Origin: Mycolicibacterium chubuense NBB4
GTDB lineage: Bacteria > Actinomycetota > Actinomycetes > Mycobacteriales > Mycobacteriaceae
Length of the DNA stretch: 64,000 nucleotides
NCBI RefSeq assembly: GCF_000266905.1
Contig: NC_018027.1
Location: 4,960,001-5,024,000 of the forward strand
Direction of reading: 5' to 3'
Program-made: the position numbers and the translations under genes
In this document: positions 32,352 through 41,920 of the stretch, piece after piece
How positions within the stretch are numbered: the stretch's first letter is position 1
How the letters are laid out: the number at the start of each line of letters is the position of its first letter
Notes under the pieces: model-generated
Told to the model about the DNA's origin: nothing
Seen by the model: the letters and a program-made list of their open reading frames with translations, nothing else
Database searches by the model: none

Positions 32352-33566
32352 TCAGCCGCGCAGAGCCCGGCCCACGGTGCCGACCATCGCATCGACGGCG
32401 AACTTCGGCTTCACGTTGACGGCCAGGGCTTCCCGGCACTCCAGTACCGCCTCGATGCACCGCAGCAGCGCCTCCGGCGACGCGTGGCCGGCCAGCGCAG
32501 CCACCTTGTCCACCATGTCCGGATGGCTGGGCGCGACGGCGCCCGCACCCGACGAGACGAGCAGGCCGTCGCGAAAGTACGTGGCGAGGTCTATCAAGGC
32601 GCGGTCGAGCGCGTCGCGGGACGCCCGGGTCTGCCGCGATTTCTGCCGCTTCTCCAGGTCCTTGAGCGCTCCGGCCGCCCCGCGCATCGTCGCCGCGGTC
32701 CCCTTGCCGGTGCCCCCCGCGCCGAGAGCGGTGCGCAGTTCCTCGGCCTCGGACTCGTTGCGCCCCTCGGTCAGCGCCTTGGCCTCGGCCTCCGCCGTCG
32801 CCACCAGCTCTTCGGCGGCTGCGAACGCCCGCGACGGCGTGGCCGCGTCCTGCGCCAAACCCAGCGCACGCAGTCGCCGCTCCCGCGCCTGCTCGTCGGT
32901 CGCCAGCCGCCGCGCGCGGCCCACGTGGCCGCCGCTCACCGACGCCGCCCACGCCGCGTCGCGCTCAGGCAGCCCGTCGGACTCGACGAGCACCCGGGCG
33001 ATCGCGTCGACCGGCGGGGTGACGAGAGCGACGTGGCGGCAGCGCGACCGCAGCGTGATCGCGATGTCCTCCGGATCCACCGACGGCGCGCACAGCAGGA
33101 ACACCGTCGACGGCGGCGGCTCCTCGACAACCTTCAGGAGCGCATTCGCCGCCCCCTCGGTCAGCCGGTCGGCGTCCTCGATGACCACGATCTGCCAGCG
33201 GCCCGTCCCGGGACGGCGGGAGGCGATCTGCACGATGGCGCGCATCGCATCGACCCCGATCGACAGCCCCTCGGGCACGATGCGACGTACGTCGGCGTGG
33301 GTCCCGGCCATGGTCGTCGTGCAGGCCCGGCACTCACCGCAGCCCGGCACGCCTCCGGACGTGCATTGCAGGGCCGCGGCGAAGCACAACGCGGCCACCG
33401 ACCGCCCAGACCCCGGCGGGCCGGTGATCAGCCAGGCGTGGGTCATGGTCCCGATCTCACCAGCACCGACGCTGTGATCGCTGTCACCGCGCGCGGCACG
33501 TGCGGCAGCGGTCAACTCCTGTTCGACCGCGTCCTGACCGACCAGACGCGTGAAAACACCGGGCAT
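32352..33566 (-). CDS. holB: DNA polymerase III delta-prime subunit
   Basis: 404 residues from the ATG at 33566. The protein is part of the clamp-loader ATPase. MPGVFTRLVGQDAVEQEL begins the AAA+ domain; GPPGSGRS (about 53-60) is the P-loop and the cysteines around CGECRAC bind zinc. The SRC motif is LRSRCR (about 180). It corresponds to Rv3644c. Conventional delta-prime subunits lack ATPase activity, so the GxxGxGRS loop with Arg for Lys fits. Confidence 0.93.
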   Translation of the reverse strand: MPGVFTRLVGQDAVEQELTAAARAARGDSDHSVGAGEIGTMTHAWLITGPPGSGRSVAALCFAAALQCTSGGVPGCGECRACTTTMAGTHADVRRIVPEGLSIGVDAMRAIVQIASRRPGTGRWQIVVIEDADRLTEGAANALLKVVEEPPPSTVFLLCAPSVDPEDIAITLRSRCRHVALVTPPVDAIARVLVESDGLPERDAAWAASVSGGHVGRARRLATDEQARERRLRALGLAQDAATPSRAFAAAEELVATAEAEAKALTEGRNESEAEELRTALGAGGTGKGTAATMRGAAGALKDLEKRQKSRQTRASRDALDRALIDLATYFRDGLLVSSGAGAVAPSHPDMVDKVAALAGHASPEALLRCIEAVLECREALAVNVKPKFAVDAMVGTVGRALRG

Positions 33567-33648
33567 CGTCGATAACAGTAATGCTGCGAACCGACACGTC
33601 CGTCCCAGAGGCCCCGTCGGCGTCAGCTGCGCCCGATACGGTTGACGC

Positions 33649-35250
33649 ATGGCCGCAGAAGCGATCGAGACGGGACGGATCTCTGCATTCGTCCGCTGGG
33701 TCGCACGCACCCCGTGGCCGGTGTTCACGCTGGGCATGCTGCAGGCCGACGTCATCGGCGCCCTGCTGGTCCTCGGCTTCCTGCGCTTCGGGTTGCCACC
33801 CGAAGACCGGATCCAGCTGCAGGACCTACCGGCCTACAACCTGGCCATCTTCCTCGGATATCTGTTCGTCTCGTTCACCGTGGCGTCGTATCTGACGCTG
33901 CGGATGCTCATCCCGGTGATGCGCTGGCAGCGCCGCGACATGCTGCTCGGCGACCGCGACCCCGCCGACACCGAGGTCGCGCGCATGCGCGCACTGAAGA
34001 TGCCGTTCTACCGGTCGGTCATCAGCGCCACGAACTGGCTGCTCGGCTCCGTGGTGTTCATCATCGCCAGCTGGCCGGTGGCCAGTAAGTCGGCGCCGGT
34101 GGTGGCCGTCGCGACCGGGCTCGGCGCGACGGCGACCGCGATCATCGGCTACCTGCAGTCCGAACGCGTGCTGCGGCCCGTGGCGGTCGCCGCGCTGCGC
34201 GGCGGCGTGCCGGAGAACTTCCGCGCCCCGGGGGTGATCCTGCGCCAGGTGCTGACGTGGGTGCTGTCCACCGGCGTGCCGGTGCTGGCCATCGTGCTCG
34301 CGTTGGTGGCCAGCAAGTTTCAGGTGCTCACCGCGCCGGCCGACCGGGTGATCACCACGATCCTGCTGCTGGCCATCGTCGCGCTGGTGATCGGGCTGTC
34401 CAGCACCGTTCTGGTGGCCATGTCGATCGCCGATCCGCTGCGGCAGCTGCGCTGGGCATTGGGCGAGGTGCAGCGCGGCAACTACAACGCCCACATGCAG
34501 ATCTACGACGCCAGCGAGCTCGGGCTGCTGCAGGCCGGCTTCAACGACATGGTCCGTGACCTCGCTGAACGGCAGCGTCTGCGGGACCTGTTCGGTCGTT
34601 ATGTCGGCGAGGACGTCGCTCGCCGCGCGCTCGAGCGCGGCACCGAGCTCGGCGGTCAGGAACGCGAGGTCGCCGTGCTGTTCGTCGACCTCGTCGGTTC
34701 GACGCACCTGGCTGCGACCATCCCCGCCGCCGAGGTCGTGAGTCTGCTGAACGACTTCTTCCGGGTCGTCGTCGACACGGTCAACCGGCACGGCGGATTC
34801 GTCAACAAATTCCAGGGTGACGCCGCGCTGGCGATCTTCGGCGCGCCGATCGAGCATCCCGACGCGTCCGGCGCCGCGCTCGCTGCATCCCGGGAACTGC
34901 ACGACGAGCTCATCGAGGTGCTGGGCGAGACCGACTTCGGCATCGGGGTGTCGGCCGGGCGCGCGATCGCCGGGCACATCGGCGCCCAGGCCCGCTTCGA
35001 ATACACCGTGATCGGCGACCCGGTCAACGAGGCGGCGCGCCTGACCGAGCTGGCCAAGCTGGAGAAGGGCCACGTGCTGGCGTCGGCGGTGGCCGTCAGC
35101 GACGCGCTGGACGCCGAGGCGTTGTGCTGGGACGTGGGCGAGACCGTCGAGCTGCGCGGGCGCACGGCACCCACGCAGCTGGCCCGTCCGCTGAACTTGA
35201 TGACGCCCGCGAGCGCCGACCGGGAAGTGACCAGCGACGCGTCGAAGTAG
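33649..35250 (+). CDS. Membrane adenylate/guanylate cyclase with HAMP domain
   Basis: 533 residues with about six transmembrane helices (residues 20-270), a HAMP-like linker (about 260-315; PLRQLRWALGEVQRGNYNAH) and a class III cyclase domain (about 335-510). The metal-binding Asp pair is in LFVDLVGSTH and FQGDAALAIFG; the purine-specifying and transition-state residues follow near FEYTVIGDPVNEAARL. It corresponds to Rv3645, for which cyclase activity and roles in cAMP-linked drug tolerance have been reported. Confidence 0.93.
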   Translation: MAAEAIETGRISAFVRWVARTPWPVFTLGMLQADVIGALLVLGFLRFGLPPEDRIQLQDLPAYNLAIFLGYLFVSFTVASYLTLRMLIPVMRWQRRDMLLGDRDPADTEVARMRALKMPFYRSVISATNWLLGSVVFIIASWPVASKSAPVVAVATGLGATATAIIGYLQSERVLRPVAVAALRGGVPENFRAPGVILRQVLTWVLSTGVPVLAIVLALVASKFQVLTAPADRVITTILLLAIVALVIGLSSTVLVAMSIADPLRQLRWALGEVQRGNYNAHMQIYDASELGLLQAGFNDMVRDLAERQRLRDLFGRYVGEDVARRALERGTELGGQEREVAVLFVDLVGSTHLAATIPAAEVVSLLNDFFRVVVDTVNRHGGFVNKFQGDAALAIFGAPIEHPDASGAALAASRELHDELIEVLGETDFGIGVSAGRAIAGHIGAQARFEYTVIGDPVNEAARLTELAKLEKGHVLASAVAVSDALDAEALCWDVGETVELRGRTAPTQLARPLNLMTPASADREVTSDASK

Positions 35251-35253
35251 CCG

Positions 35254-38088
35254 TCAGGCCTTCTTGGCGGCCTTCTTCGCCCCGGCCTTCTTGGCCGCCT
35301 TCTTCGCCGGCGCCTTCTTCGTGCGCTTCACCGGTCCCCGCGCCCGGCGGTCGGCGAGCAGCTCGGAGGCACGCTCGTCGGTGATCGACAGCACGTCGTC
35401 GCCCTTGCGCAGACTCGCGTTGGTCTCGCCGTCGGTGACGTACGGGCCGAAGCGGCCGTCCTTGATCACCATCGGCTTACCGGAGACCGGATCGTTGCCC
35501 AGCTCCCGCAGCGGCGGTGTCGCCGCGCCCTGCCTGCCGCGCCGCTTGGGCTCGGCGTAGATCTTCAGCGCCTCGTCGAGTGTGATGTCGAAGATCTGCT
35601 GCTCGGTGGCCAGTGACCGGGAGTCGGTGCCGCGCTTGAGATACGGGCCGTAACGCCCGTTCTGCGCGGTGATCTCCTCACCGTTGGCCGGATCAACGCC
35701 GACCACACGCGGCAGCGACAGCAGCTTGAGCGCGTCCTCGAGCGTCACCGTCTCCAGGTCCATCGAGCGCAGCAGCGAACCGGTGCGCGGCTTGGGACCA
35801 GTCGGCTTCTTACCCTTCTTGGCCGGTGATCCCGCCTCACCCTCGTCGCCGGGAGGCTCCGGCAGGACCTCGGTGACGTACGGCCCGTACCGGCCGTCCT
35901 TGGCCACGATCTCATGACCCGTCTCCGGATCGACGCCGAGCGATCGACCCTCTTGCGGTGTCGCGAAAAGCTTTTCGGCCAGCTCGAGGGTCAGCTCGTC
36001 GGGCGTGAGGTCGTCGCTGAGATTCGCGCGTTGCGGCTTGAGCTCGCCGTCCTCGTCGAGCACCATGCGCTCGAGGTAGGCGCCGTTTCGTCCGACGCGG
36101 ACGTTGATCGCCCGCCCCTCGGCGTCGTCGAAAAGCTTGATGGAGTTGACTTCTCGGGCGTCGATCTCTTCGAGGTTGCCGCCCACCAGCTTCTTAAGGC
36201 CACCGGCGCGTGCGATCGACCCGTCGACGCCATGCTCACCGCCGAAGTAGAAGTTGTTGAGCCAGTTGGTCCTTCGCTCGTGGCCCGCGGCGATCTCGTC
36301 GAGCTCGTCTTCCATCGCGGCGGTGAAGTCGTAGTCGACCAGCCGACTGAAGTGCTGTTCGAGCAGACCGGTGACGGCGAACGCCACCCACGACGGGACC
36401 AGCGCGCTGCCCTTCTTGTGGACGTAGCCGCGGTCCTGGATCGTCTTGATGATCGAGCTGTACGTCGACGGACGGCCGATCCCGAGATCCTCGAGCGCCT
36501 TGATCAACGACGCCTCTGTGTAGCGGGCCGGGGGGCTGGTGGTGTGCCCGTCGGCGGTCAGCTCCTTGGCGTCGACCCGCTGGCCCTGCGTCAGGTTCGG
36601 CAACCGGCTCTCGGCGTCGTCGGCCTCACCGCCGGCCTGGTCGTCGAGGCTCTCGACGTAGGCCTTCAGGAAGCCGGGGAACGTGATGGTTCGGCCGCTG
36701 GCGTTGAAGACGACCTGCTCTCCGGTACCGGCCTGGCCGGCGATGCGCAGGCTCAGCGTGGTGCCGCGCGCGTCGGCCATCTGGGAGGCCACGGTGCGCT
36801 GCCAGATCAGCTCGTAGAGCCGGAATTCGTCGGTGTCGAGCTGGGCGTGCAGCTGCCCGGGCGTCTGGAACCCGTCACCGGACGGACGGATCGCCTCGTG
36901 CGCCTCCTGGGCGTTCTTGACCTTGCGGGTGTACTGACGCGGCGACGGATGCACGTACTCCTCGCCGTACAGCTGACGGGCCTGGTTGCGGGCCGCATCG
37001 ATGGCCGACTGCGACAGCGTCGTCGAGTCGGTTCGCATATAGGTGATGTAGCCGTTCTCGTAGAGGCGCTGCGCGATGCTCATCGTGCGCTCCGAGGAGA
37101 AGCGCAGCTTGCGGCCCGCCTCCTGCTGCAACGTCGAGGTCATGAACGGCGCGTACGGACGGCGGGTGTACGGCTTCTGCTCGACCGACGAGACGGCCAG
37201 CTGTGCGCCGCGCAGCCCGGTGGCCAGCGCGTTGGCCGCCGCCTCGTCGAGAACCAGCACCTCGTCGGGCTTGCGAACCGCGCCCAGGGAGTCGAAGTCG
37301 CGGCCGGTGGCCACCCGGCGGCCGTCGACGGTGTTGAGCTTGGCGGTGAACGTCGGAGGGCTGGCCTGGGCGTCGGACACGCTCGCGTCGAGCTCGGCGG
37401 TGACGTCCCAGTACCCGGCGCTGCGGAACGCCATCCGCTCGCGCTCGCGCGAGACGATGATCCGCGTCGCCACCGACTGCACCCGGCCCGCCGACAGCTT
37501 CGGCGCGACTTTCTTCCACAGCACCGGACTGACCTCGTAGCCGTACAGCCGGTCCAGGATGCGGCGGGTCTCCTGCGCGTCGACCAGGTCGTTGTCCAGG
37601 TCACGCGGGTCCTCGGCGGCCGCACGGATCGCCGGCTCGGTGATCTCGTGGAACACCATCCGCTTGACCGGGATGCGCGGCTTGAGGGTCTCGAGCAGGT
37701 GCCAGGCGATCGCTTCGCCCTCACGGTCACCGTCTGTGGCGAGGTAGAGCTCGTCGACGCTCTTGAGCTTGTCCTTCAGCTCGGCGACGGTGCTCTTCTT
37801 CTCCGGGCTGATGATGTAGAGCGGTTCGAAGTCCTCGTCGACGTTGACCCCGAGCCGGGCCCACGGTTCGGACTTGTACTTTGCGGGCACGTCGGCCGCG
37901 GCCCGCGGGAGGTCGCGGATGTGCCCACGAGACGACTCGACGATGTAGTTGGAGCCCAGATAACCAGCGATTTTGCGCGCCTTGGTGGGCGACTCGACGA
38001 TCACGAGTCGCCGGACGTTACCGTTCGCTCTGCGCGCACGCGGCTCGTCGACGCCGTTTCCTCCGCTCGCGCGGTCCCGGTCAGCCAC
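35254..38088 (-). CDS. topA: DNA topoisomerase I
   Basis: 944 residues. Type IA topoisomerase that removes negative supercoils. The Toprim domain (residues 24-140) starts RRLVIVESPTKARKIAGYL and has YLATDGDREGEAIAWH. The active-site tyrosine is in ITYMRTDS (about 346). Like other actinobacterial TopA it lacks zinc fingers and has repeated C-terminal TopA_C domains (GRYGPYV and NGRYGPYLKRG repeats) plus a lysine/alanine-rich tail that aids processivity. Confidence 0.97.
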   Translation of the reverse strand: MADRDRASGGNGVDEPRARRANGNVRRLVIVESPTKARKIAGYLGSNYIVESSRGHIRDLPRAAADVPAKYKSEPWARLGVNVDEDFEPLYIISPEKKSTVAELKDKLKSVDELYLATDGDREGEAIAWHLLETLKPRIPVKRMVFHEITEPAIRAAAEDPRDLDNDLVDAQETRRILDRLYGYEVSPVLWKKVAPKLSAGRVQSVATRIIVSRERERMAFRSAGYWDVTAELDASVSDAQASPPTFTAKLNTVDGRRVATGRDFDSLGAVRKPDEVLVLDEAAANALATGLRGAQLAVSSVEQKPYTRRPYAPFMTSTLQQEAGRKLRFSSERTMSIAQRLYENGYITYMRTDSTTLSQSAIDAARNQARQLYGEEYVHPSPRQYTRKVKNAQEAHEAIRPSGDGFQTPGQLHAQLDTDEFRLYELIWQRTVASQMADARGTTLSLRIAGQAGTGEQVVFNASGRTITFPGFLKAYVESLDDQAGGEADDAESRLPNLTQGQRVDAKELTADGHTTSPPARYTEASLIKALEDLGIGRPSTYSSIIKTIQDRGYVHKKGSALVPSWVAFAVTGLLEQHFSRLVDYDFTAAMEDELDEIAAGHERRTNWLNNFYFGGEHGVDGSIARAGGLKKLVGGNLEEIDAREVNSIKLFDDAEGRAINVRVGRNGAYLERMVLDEDGELKPQRANLSDDLTPDELTLELAEKLFATPQEGRSLGVDPETGHEIVAKDGRYGPYVTEVLPEPPGDEGEAGSPAKKGKKPTGPKPRTGSLLRSMDLETVTLEDALKLLSLPRVVGVDPANGEEITAQNGRYGPYLKRGTDSRSLATEQQIFDITLDEALKIYAEPKRRGRQGAATPPLRELGNDPVSGKPMVIKDGRFGPYVTDGETNASLRKGDDVLSITDERASELLADRRARGPVKRTKKAPAKKAAKKAGAKKAAKKA

Positions 38089-38235
38089 CTTGGTCCAGCT
38101 CCACTTCTTCTGTTGCCTGCGGGCCAGCAGTCACTCCGTGCTGCCCGCCCTGGCAACTGACAATTTCGCACCCCGCGCGTGCCGACGCAAACCGGCTCTG
38201 CCGCCGCTGGGCCACCGCGGGCAGCCGCGGGACGC

Positions 38236-38826
38236 TCATATACGAGGCCACTGCGACAACGCTTCGGCATCCTCCGGAGGTTCCCCCACGTTCTCTACCA
38301 GGCGAGACAGCCGTCGTCGTCCGCTGATCCGCAAGGCCGGATGCGACCCTCTGGTGCCGATGAGCGTCGGCGCGATGCCCACCCGCATCATCGCTGACGC
38401 GAGTGCCGAATGCGTGTCGGGAGCGTGCGGATCGAGCCCCAGGAGATAACGGTCCGCCTCCGGGGCGCCCGCGGCCAGCGTCCACGCCCGCAATTCGCGA
38501 GGTCCGGGCAGCCACTGCGGCGGCACCGTCTTGACGGCTCCCCTCGTCCAGTCGGCGGCGATCCCGACCAGCCGGGCGTCCACCCCGGTCCGCACCAGCG
38601 GGGTGCGCTCGTCGGTCCTGGCGATCTCCGGCTGCAGCCCGGCCTCGGCGATCATCTCGGCCAGCCCCTCGGCGCGCCACATGCGATCCACCACCACCGA
38701 CAGCCTGGCAGCCTGCTCCTGGCCGGCCCCGACGAGCACGGCCTGACCGTGGGCAGCCAGAATCCCCGTCAGGTCGGCGATGGCCGGGGGCACCGACTCC
38801 GCCGAGAAGAAGGACAGCTGGCTCAC
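38236..38826 (-). CDS. Conserved hypothetical protein (Rv3647c-like)
   Basis: 196 residues from a GTG at 38826, giving SQLSFFSAESVPPAIADL; the frame continues upstream to 38901 but that part looks non-coding. It lies between topA and cspA, as does Rv3647c. No recognised catalytic motif; the GQAVLVGAGQEQAARL region resembles a nucleotide-handling strand but lacks a P-loop. Function unknown. Confidence 0.8.
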   Translation of the reverse strand: MSQLSFFSAESVPPAIADLTGILAAHGQAVLVGAGQEQAARLSVVVDRMWRAEGLAEMIAEAGLQPEIARTDERTPLVRTGVDARLVGIAADWTRGAVKTVPPQWLPGPRELRAWTLAAGAPEADRYLLGLDPHAPDTHSALASAMMRVGIAPTLIGTRGSHPALRISGRRRLSRLVENVGEPPEDAEALSQWPRI

Positions 38827-38910
38827 ACGAAAGACAGTAAGGCAGCCCGCGCGCACCGAGGTGTTGCCGGGCCGCCGGGCCTGCCGGGGACGACAGTGCA
38901 CATAGCGAAC

Positions 38911-38946
38911 ACCCCCGCGCCATCGAAGTGCTGATGACGCGGGGGT
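38911..38946 (-). terminator. Hairpin terminator after cspA
   Basis: A perfect 9-bp stem, ACCCCCGCG (38911-38919) with CGCGGGGGT (38938-38946), with an 18-base loop, 29 bases downstream of the cspA stop. There is no long T-run, as is usual for mycobacteria. It also precedes the Rv3647c-like gene and should separate the two mRNAs. Confidence 0.65.
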
Positions 38947-38975
38947 GCTCGAAGGTCTAGGAGAGACCGAGTTGC

Positions 38976-39179
38976 TCAGACGGCGCGGACGCCGGTGGCC
39001 TGCGGGCCCTTGGGGCTCTGGCCGACCTCGAACTCGACCTTCTGGTTCTCCTCCAGGGTGCGGAAGCCGCTGCCCTGGATCTCCGTGTAGTGGACAAAGA
39101 CGTCAGCGGAGCCGTCCTCGGGAGCGATGAACCCGAAGCCCTTCTCCGCGTTGAACCACTTCACAGTTCCCTGTGGCAT
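38976..39179 (-). CDS. cspA: Cold shock protein
   Basis: 67 residues, an OB-fold RNA/ssDNA chaperone. RNP1 is KGFGFIAP (residues 13-20) and RNP2 is VFVHYTEI (27-34). Corresponds to Rv3648c. The AAGGAAAG Shine-Dalgarno lies 8-15 bases before the ATG. The gene has a long leader shared with the divergent helicase promoter region. Confidence 0.97.
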   Translation of the reverse strand: MPQGTVKWFNAEKGFGFIAPEDGSADVFVHYTEIQGSGFRTLEENQKVEFEVGQSPKGPQATGVRAV

Positions 39180-39491
39180 CTTTCGTACTTTCCTTCTCTG
39201 TGTTTCACCGGGTGCGGCCCGCCGTCCTTCGGCAGACCGGGCCCGTTCCGACCGCCATACCTTTGTGGAGTGGCTCGGAACTCAACCCGACCTACAACCC
39301 TCGCAGGAACCGCGATCGCAACGACGTTCCTGCGAGTGTTGACACACGAACACAGAAGCTGCGACCGCCGTAAGTCAACCATGTTCAGGGCTGCTGCGAC
39401 AGTCCGACAACGTCTGAGAATCAGGATGTAGTGAACAATTCACGTACGGCAGCTTTTCCACTGTCGTTTCGGTGTTGTCGGGAGGACCCAG
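39180..39491. promoter_or_regulatory. Divergent cspA / helicase intergenic region with a long hairpin
   Basis: 312 bases without a gene. It contains a perfect 11-bp inverted repeat, CTCGCAGGAAC at 39300-39310 and GTTCCTGCGAG at 39326-39336, with a 15-base loop. If the cspA mRNA starts upstream of it, it would be a structured leader, as in other cold-shock genes. Near 39481 GGAGG serves as the Shine-Dalgarno of the helicase. I could not place the promoters with confidence. Confidence 0.5.
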
Positions 39492-41858
39492 GTGCGGGAT
39501 GCGGCGTCGGATTTCGGCCGCGAGCTGTTGGGCTGCGCCGTCGACGGCGTCGCGGCCGGCGAAGAGCCGCTGCGCCACGTCGCGGATCTGCCGCCGCGGC
39601 GCGCCAAGACTCAGCCGTGGCCACACTGGACGGCCCCAGATGTGGTGCGGGCGTTCCATGATCGGGGCGTCGAGGCGCCGTGGTCGCACCAGCTCGTCGC
39701 CGCCGATCTCGCTCACAACGGGCGTCACGTGGTGGTGAGCACCGGGACCGCTTCGGGCAAGTCACTGGCGTATCAACTCCCCATATTGACGGCCTTGACG
39801 AACAATCCACGCGCACGGGCGCTGTATCTGTCTCCCACCAAGGCGCTGGGCCACGATCAATTGCGCGCGGCCGCGGCACTGACGTCCTCGATCCCCGGCC
39901 TGATGGACGTGGCGCCGACGGCCTACGACGGCGACAGCCCCGCCGAGGTGCGTCGTCTCGCCCGCGAACGGTCGAGGTGGATCTTCTCCAACCCCGACAT
40001 GATCCACCTGTCCCTGCTGCGTAATCACGCCAGGTGGGCGGTGTTCCTGCGCCATCTTCGGTATGTCGTCGTCGACGAATGCCATTACTACCGAGGCATT
40101 TTCGGCTCCAATGTGGCAATGGTGCTGCGCCGGCTGCTGCGGCTGTGCGCCCGCTATTCGCCTGCCGGCGCCGAATCCGCCGCCGGGCCCACCGTCATCT
40201 TCGCCAGTGCGACCACCTCGGAGCCGGCGATCACCGCGTCCGAGCTGATCGGCCAGAGCGTCGTGGAAGTCACCGAAGACGGCTCCCCGCAGGGGGCCCG
40301 CACGGTCGCGCTGTGGGAGCCGGCACTGATCGACGACCTCGTCGGCGAGAACGGAGCTCCGGTGCGACGCAGCGCGGGCTCCGAAGCGGCACGGGTGATG
40401 GCCGATCTCGTCGCCGAGGGGGCGCGCACACTGACGTTCGTCCGCTCGCGCCGGGGCGCCGAGCTCGCCGCGCTGTCCGCCCGGGCCCGGTTGGCGGACA
40501 CCGCACCGGCTTTGGCCGAGCAGGTGGCCTCCTACCGGGCGGGCTACCTCGCCGAGGAGCGACGAGCACTCGAACGCGCACTGGCCGAGGGCGAGTTACG
40601 CGGCATGGCCACCACCAACGCACTGGAGCTCGGCGTCGACATCGCGGGTCTCGATGCGGTTGTGCTGGCCGGATTTCCGGGGACGGTCGCATCATTCTGG
40701 CAACAGGCCGGGCGCGCCGGCCGCCGCGGCCAGGGCGCCCTCGTCGTGCTGATCGCCCGCGACGACCCCCTCGACACCTATCTGGTGCATCATCCCGCCG
40801 CGCTGCTGGACAAGCCGATCGAACGCGTCGTCATCGACCCCGCCAATCCGTATGTGCTTGGGCCACAGCTTCTCTGCGCAGCGACCGAGCTGCCGCTGAC
40901 CGATGCCGAGGTGCGGATGTGGGATGCCGAGGCGGTCGCCGACGCCTTGGTCGACGACGGGTTGCTGCGTCGCCGGCCGAGCGGTTACTTCCCCACTCCC
41001 GGCGTGGATCCGCATCCGGCCGTGGACATCCGGGGATCGACCGGAGGTCAGATCGCGATCCTGGAAGCCGGCACCGGCCGGATGCTGGGCAGCTCGGGCT
41101 CGGGACAGGCTCCGGCGCAAGTGCATCCGGGTGCGGTGTACCTGCATCAAGGTGAGAGCTATGTCGTCGACTCGCTGGATTTCGAGGACGGCATCGCCTT
41201 CGTGCACGCCGAGGATCCCGGCTACACGACGTTCGCCCGGGAAGTGACCGACATCACCGTCACCGGACCCGGCCGGCGCCACGACCACGGACCGGTCACC
41301 GTCGGCCTGGTGCCGGTGTCGGTCAGCAACACAGTGATCGGCTACCTGCGCCGGCGCCTGGACGGCGAGATCATCGACTTCGTCGAACTCGAGATGCCGA
41401 CGCGCACTCTGGAGACCATGGCGGTGAAGTGCACGATCACGCCGGAGGCGTTGCTGCGCAACGGGATCGACCCGTTGCGCATACCGGGTTCGCTGCACGC
41501 GGCCGAGCATGCCGCCATCGGGTTGCTTCCCCTGATCGCCAGCTGCGACCGCGGTGACATCGGGGGTGTCTCGACCGCGGTCGGCCCGGTCGACGGACTG
41601 CCGACGATCTTCGTCTACGACGGCTACCCCGGCGGGGCGGGCTTCGCCGCACGGGGCTTCGGCACGATGGCCGACTGGTGGGAGGCGACGGCCTCGGCGA
41701 TCGAGGCCTGCGAGTGTCCGACCGGGTGTCCGTCCTGCGTGCAGTCACCCAAGTGCGGCAACGGCAATGACCCGCTCGACAAGGACGGAGCAGTCAAGGT
41801 GCTGCGACTGGTGCTCGATGCTCTCGGCGCGCCGGAGCGGCTGCGGCGCGCACAGTGA
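39492..41858 (+). CDS. DEAD/DEAH-box helicase with DUF1998 (MrfA-type)
   Basis: 788 residues from a GTG at 39492, with GGAGG 7 bases upstream. Superfamily 2 motifs: I STGTASGKSLAYQL (about 78), II VVDECHYYRG (DECH, about 193) and VI QQAGRAGRRGQGA (about 405). The C-terminal DUF1998 has a four-cysteine zinc site in ECPTGCPSCVQSPKCG (about 740-755). It matches Rv3649 and the MrfA/Hrq1-like 3'-5' helicases used in repair of mitomycin-type damage. The role here is inferred from family. Confidence 0.92.
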   Translation: MRDAASDFGRELLGCAVDGVAAGEEPLRHVADLPPRRAKTQPWPHWTAPDVVRAFHDRGVEAPWSHQLVAADLAHNGRHVVVSTGTASGKSLAYQLPILTALTNNPRARALYLSPTKALGHDQLRAAAALTSSIPGLMDVAPTAYDGDSPAEVRRLARERSRWIFSNPDMIHLSLLRNHARWAVFLRHLRYVVVDECHYYRGIFGSNVAMVLRRLLRLCARYSPAGAESAAGPTVIFASATTSEPAITASELIGQSVVEVTEDGSPQGARTVALWEPALIDDLVGENGAPVRRSAGSEAARVMADLVAEGARTLTFVRSRRGAELAALSARARLADTAPALAEQVASYRAGYLAEERRALERALAEGELRGMATTNALELGVDIAGLDAVVLAGFPGTVASFWQQAGRAGRRGQGALVVLIARDDPLDTYLVHHPAALLDKPIERVVIDPANPYVLGPQLLCAATELPLTDAEVRMWDAEAVADALVDDGLLRRRPSGYFPTPGVDPHPAVDIRGSTGGQIAILEAGTGRMLGSSGSGQAPAQVHPGAVYLHQGESYVVDSLDFEDGIAFVHAEDPGYTTFAREVTDITVTGPGRRHDHGPVTVGLVPVSVSNTVIGYLRRRLDGEIIDFVELEMPTRTLETMAVKCTITPEALLRNGIDPLRIPGSLHAAEHAAIGLLPLIASCDRGDIGGVSTAVGPVDGLPTIFVYDGYPGGAGFAARGFGTMADWWEATASAIEACECPTGCPSCVQSPKCGNGNDPLDKDGAVKVLRLVLDALGAPERLRRAQ

Positions 41859-41920
41859 CGAGCGCGGGCGGGGCGATCCGGCACACCCGGGTGCGGCCGG
41901 GCCCTCGGTAAGATCGGCGC

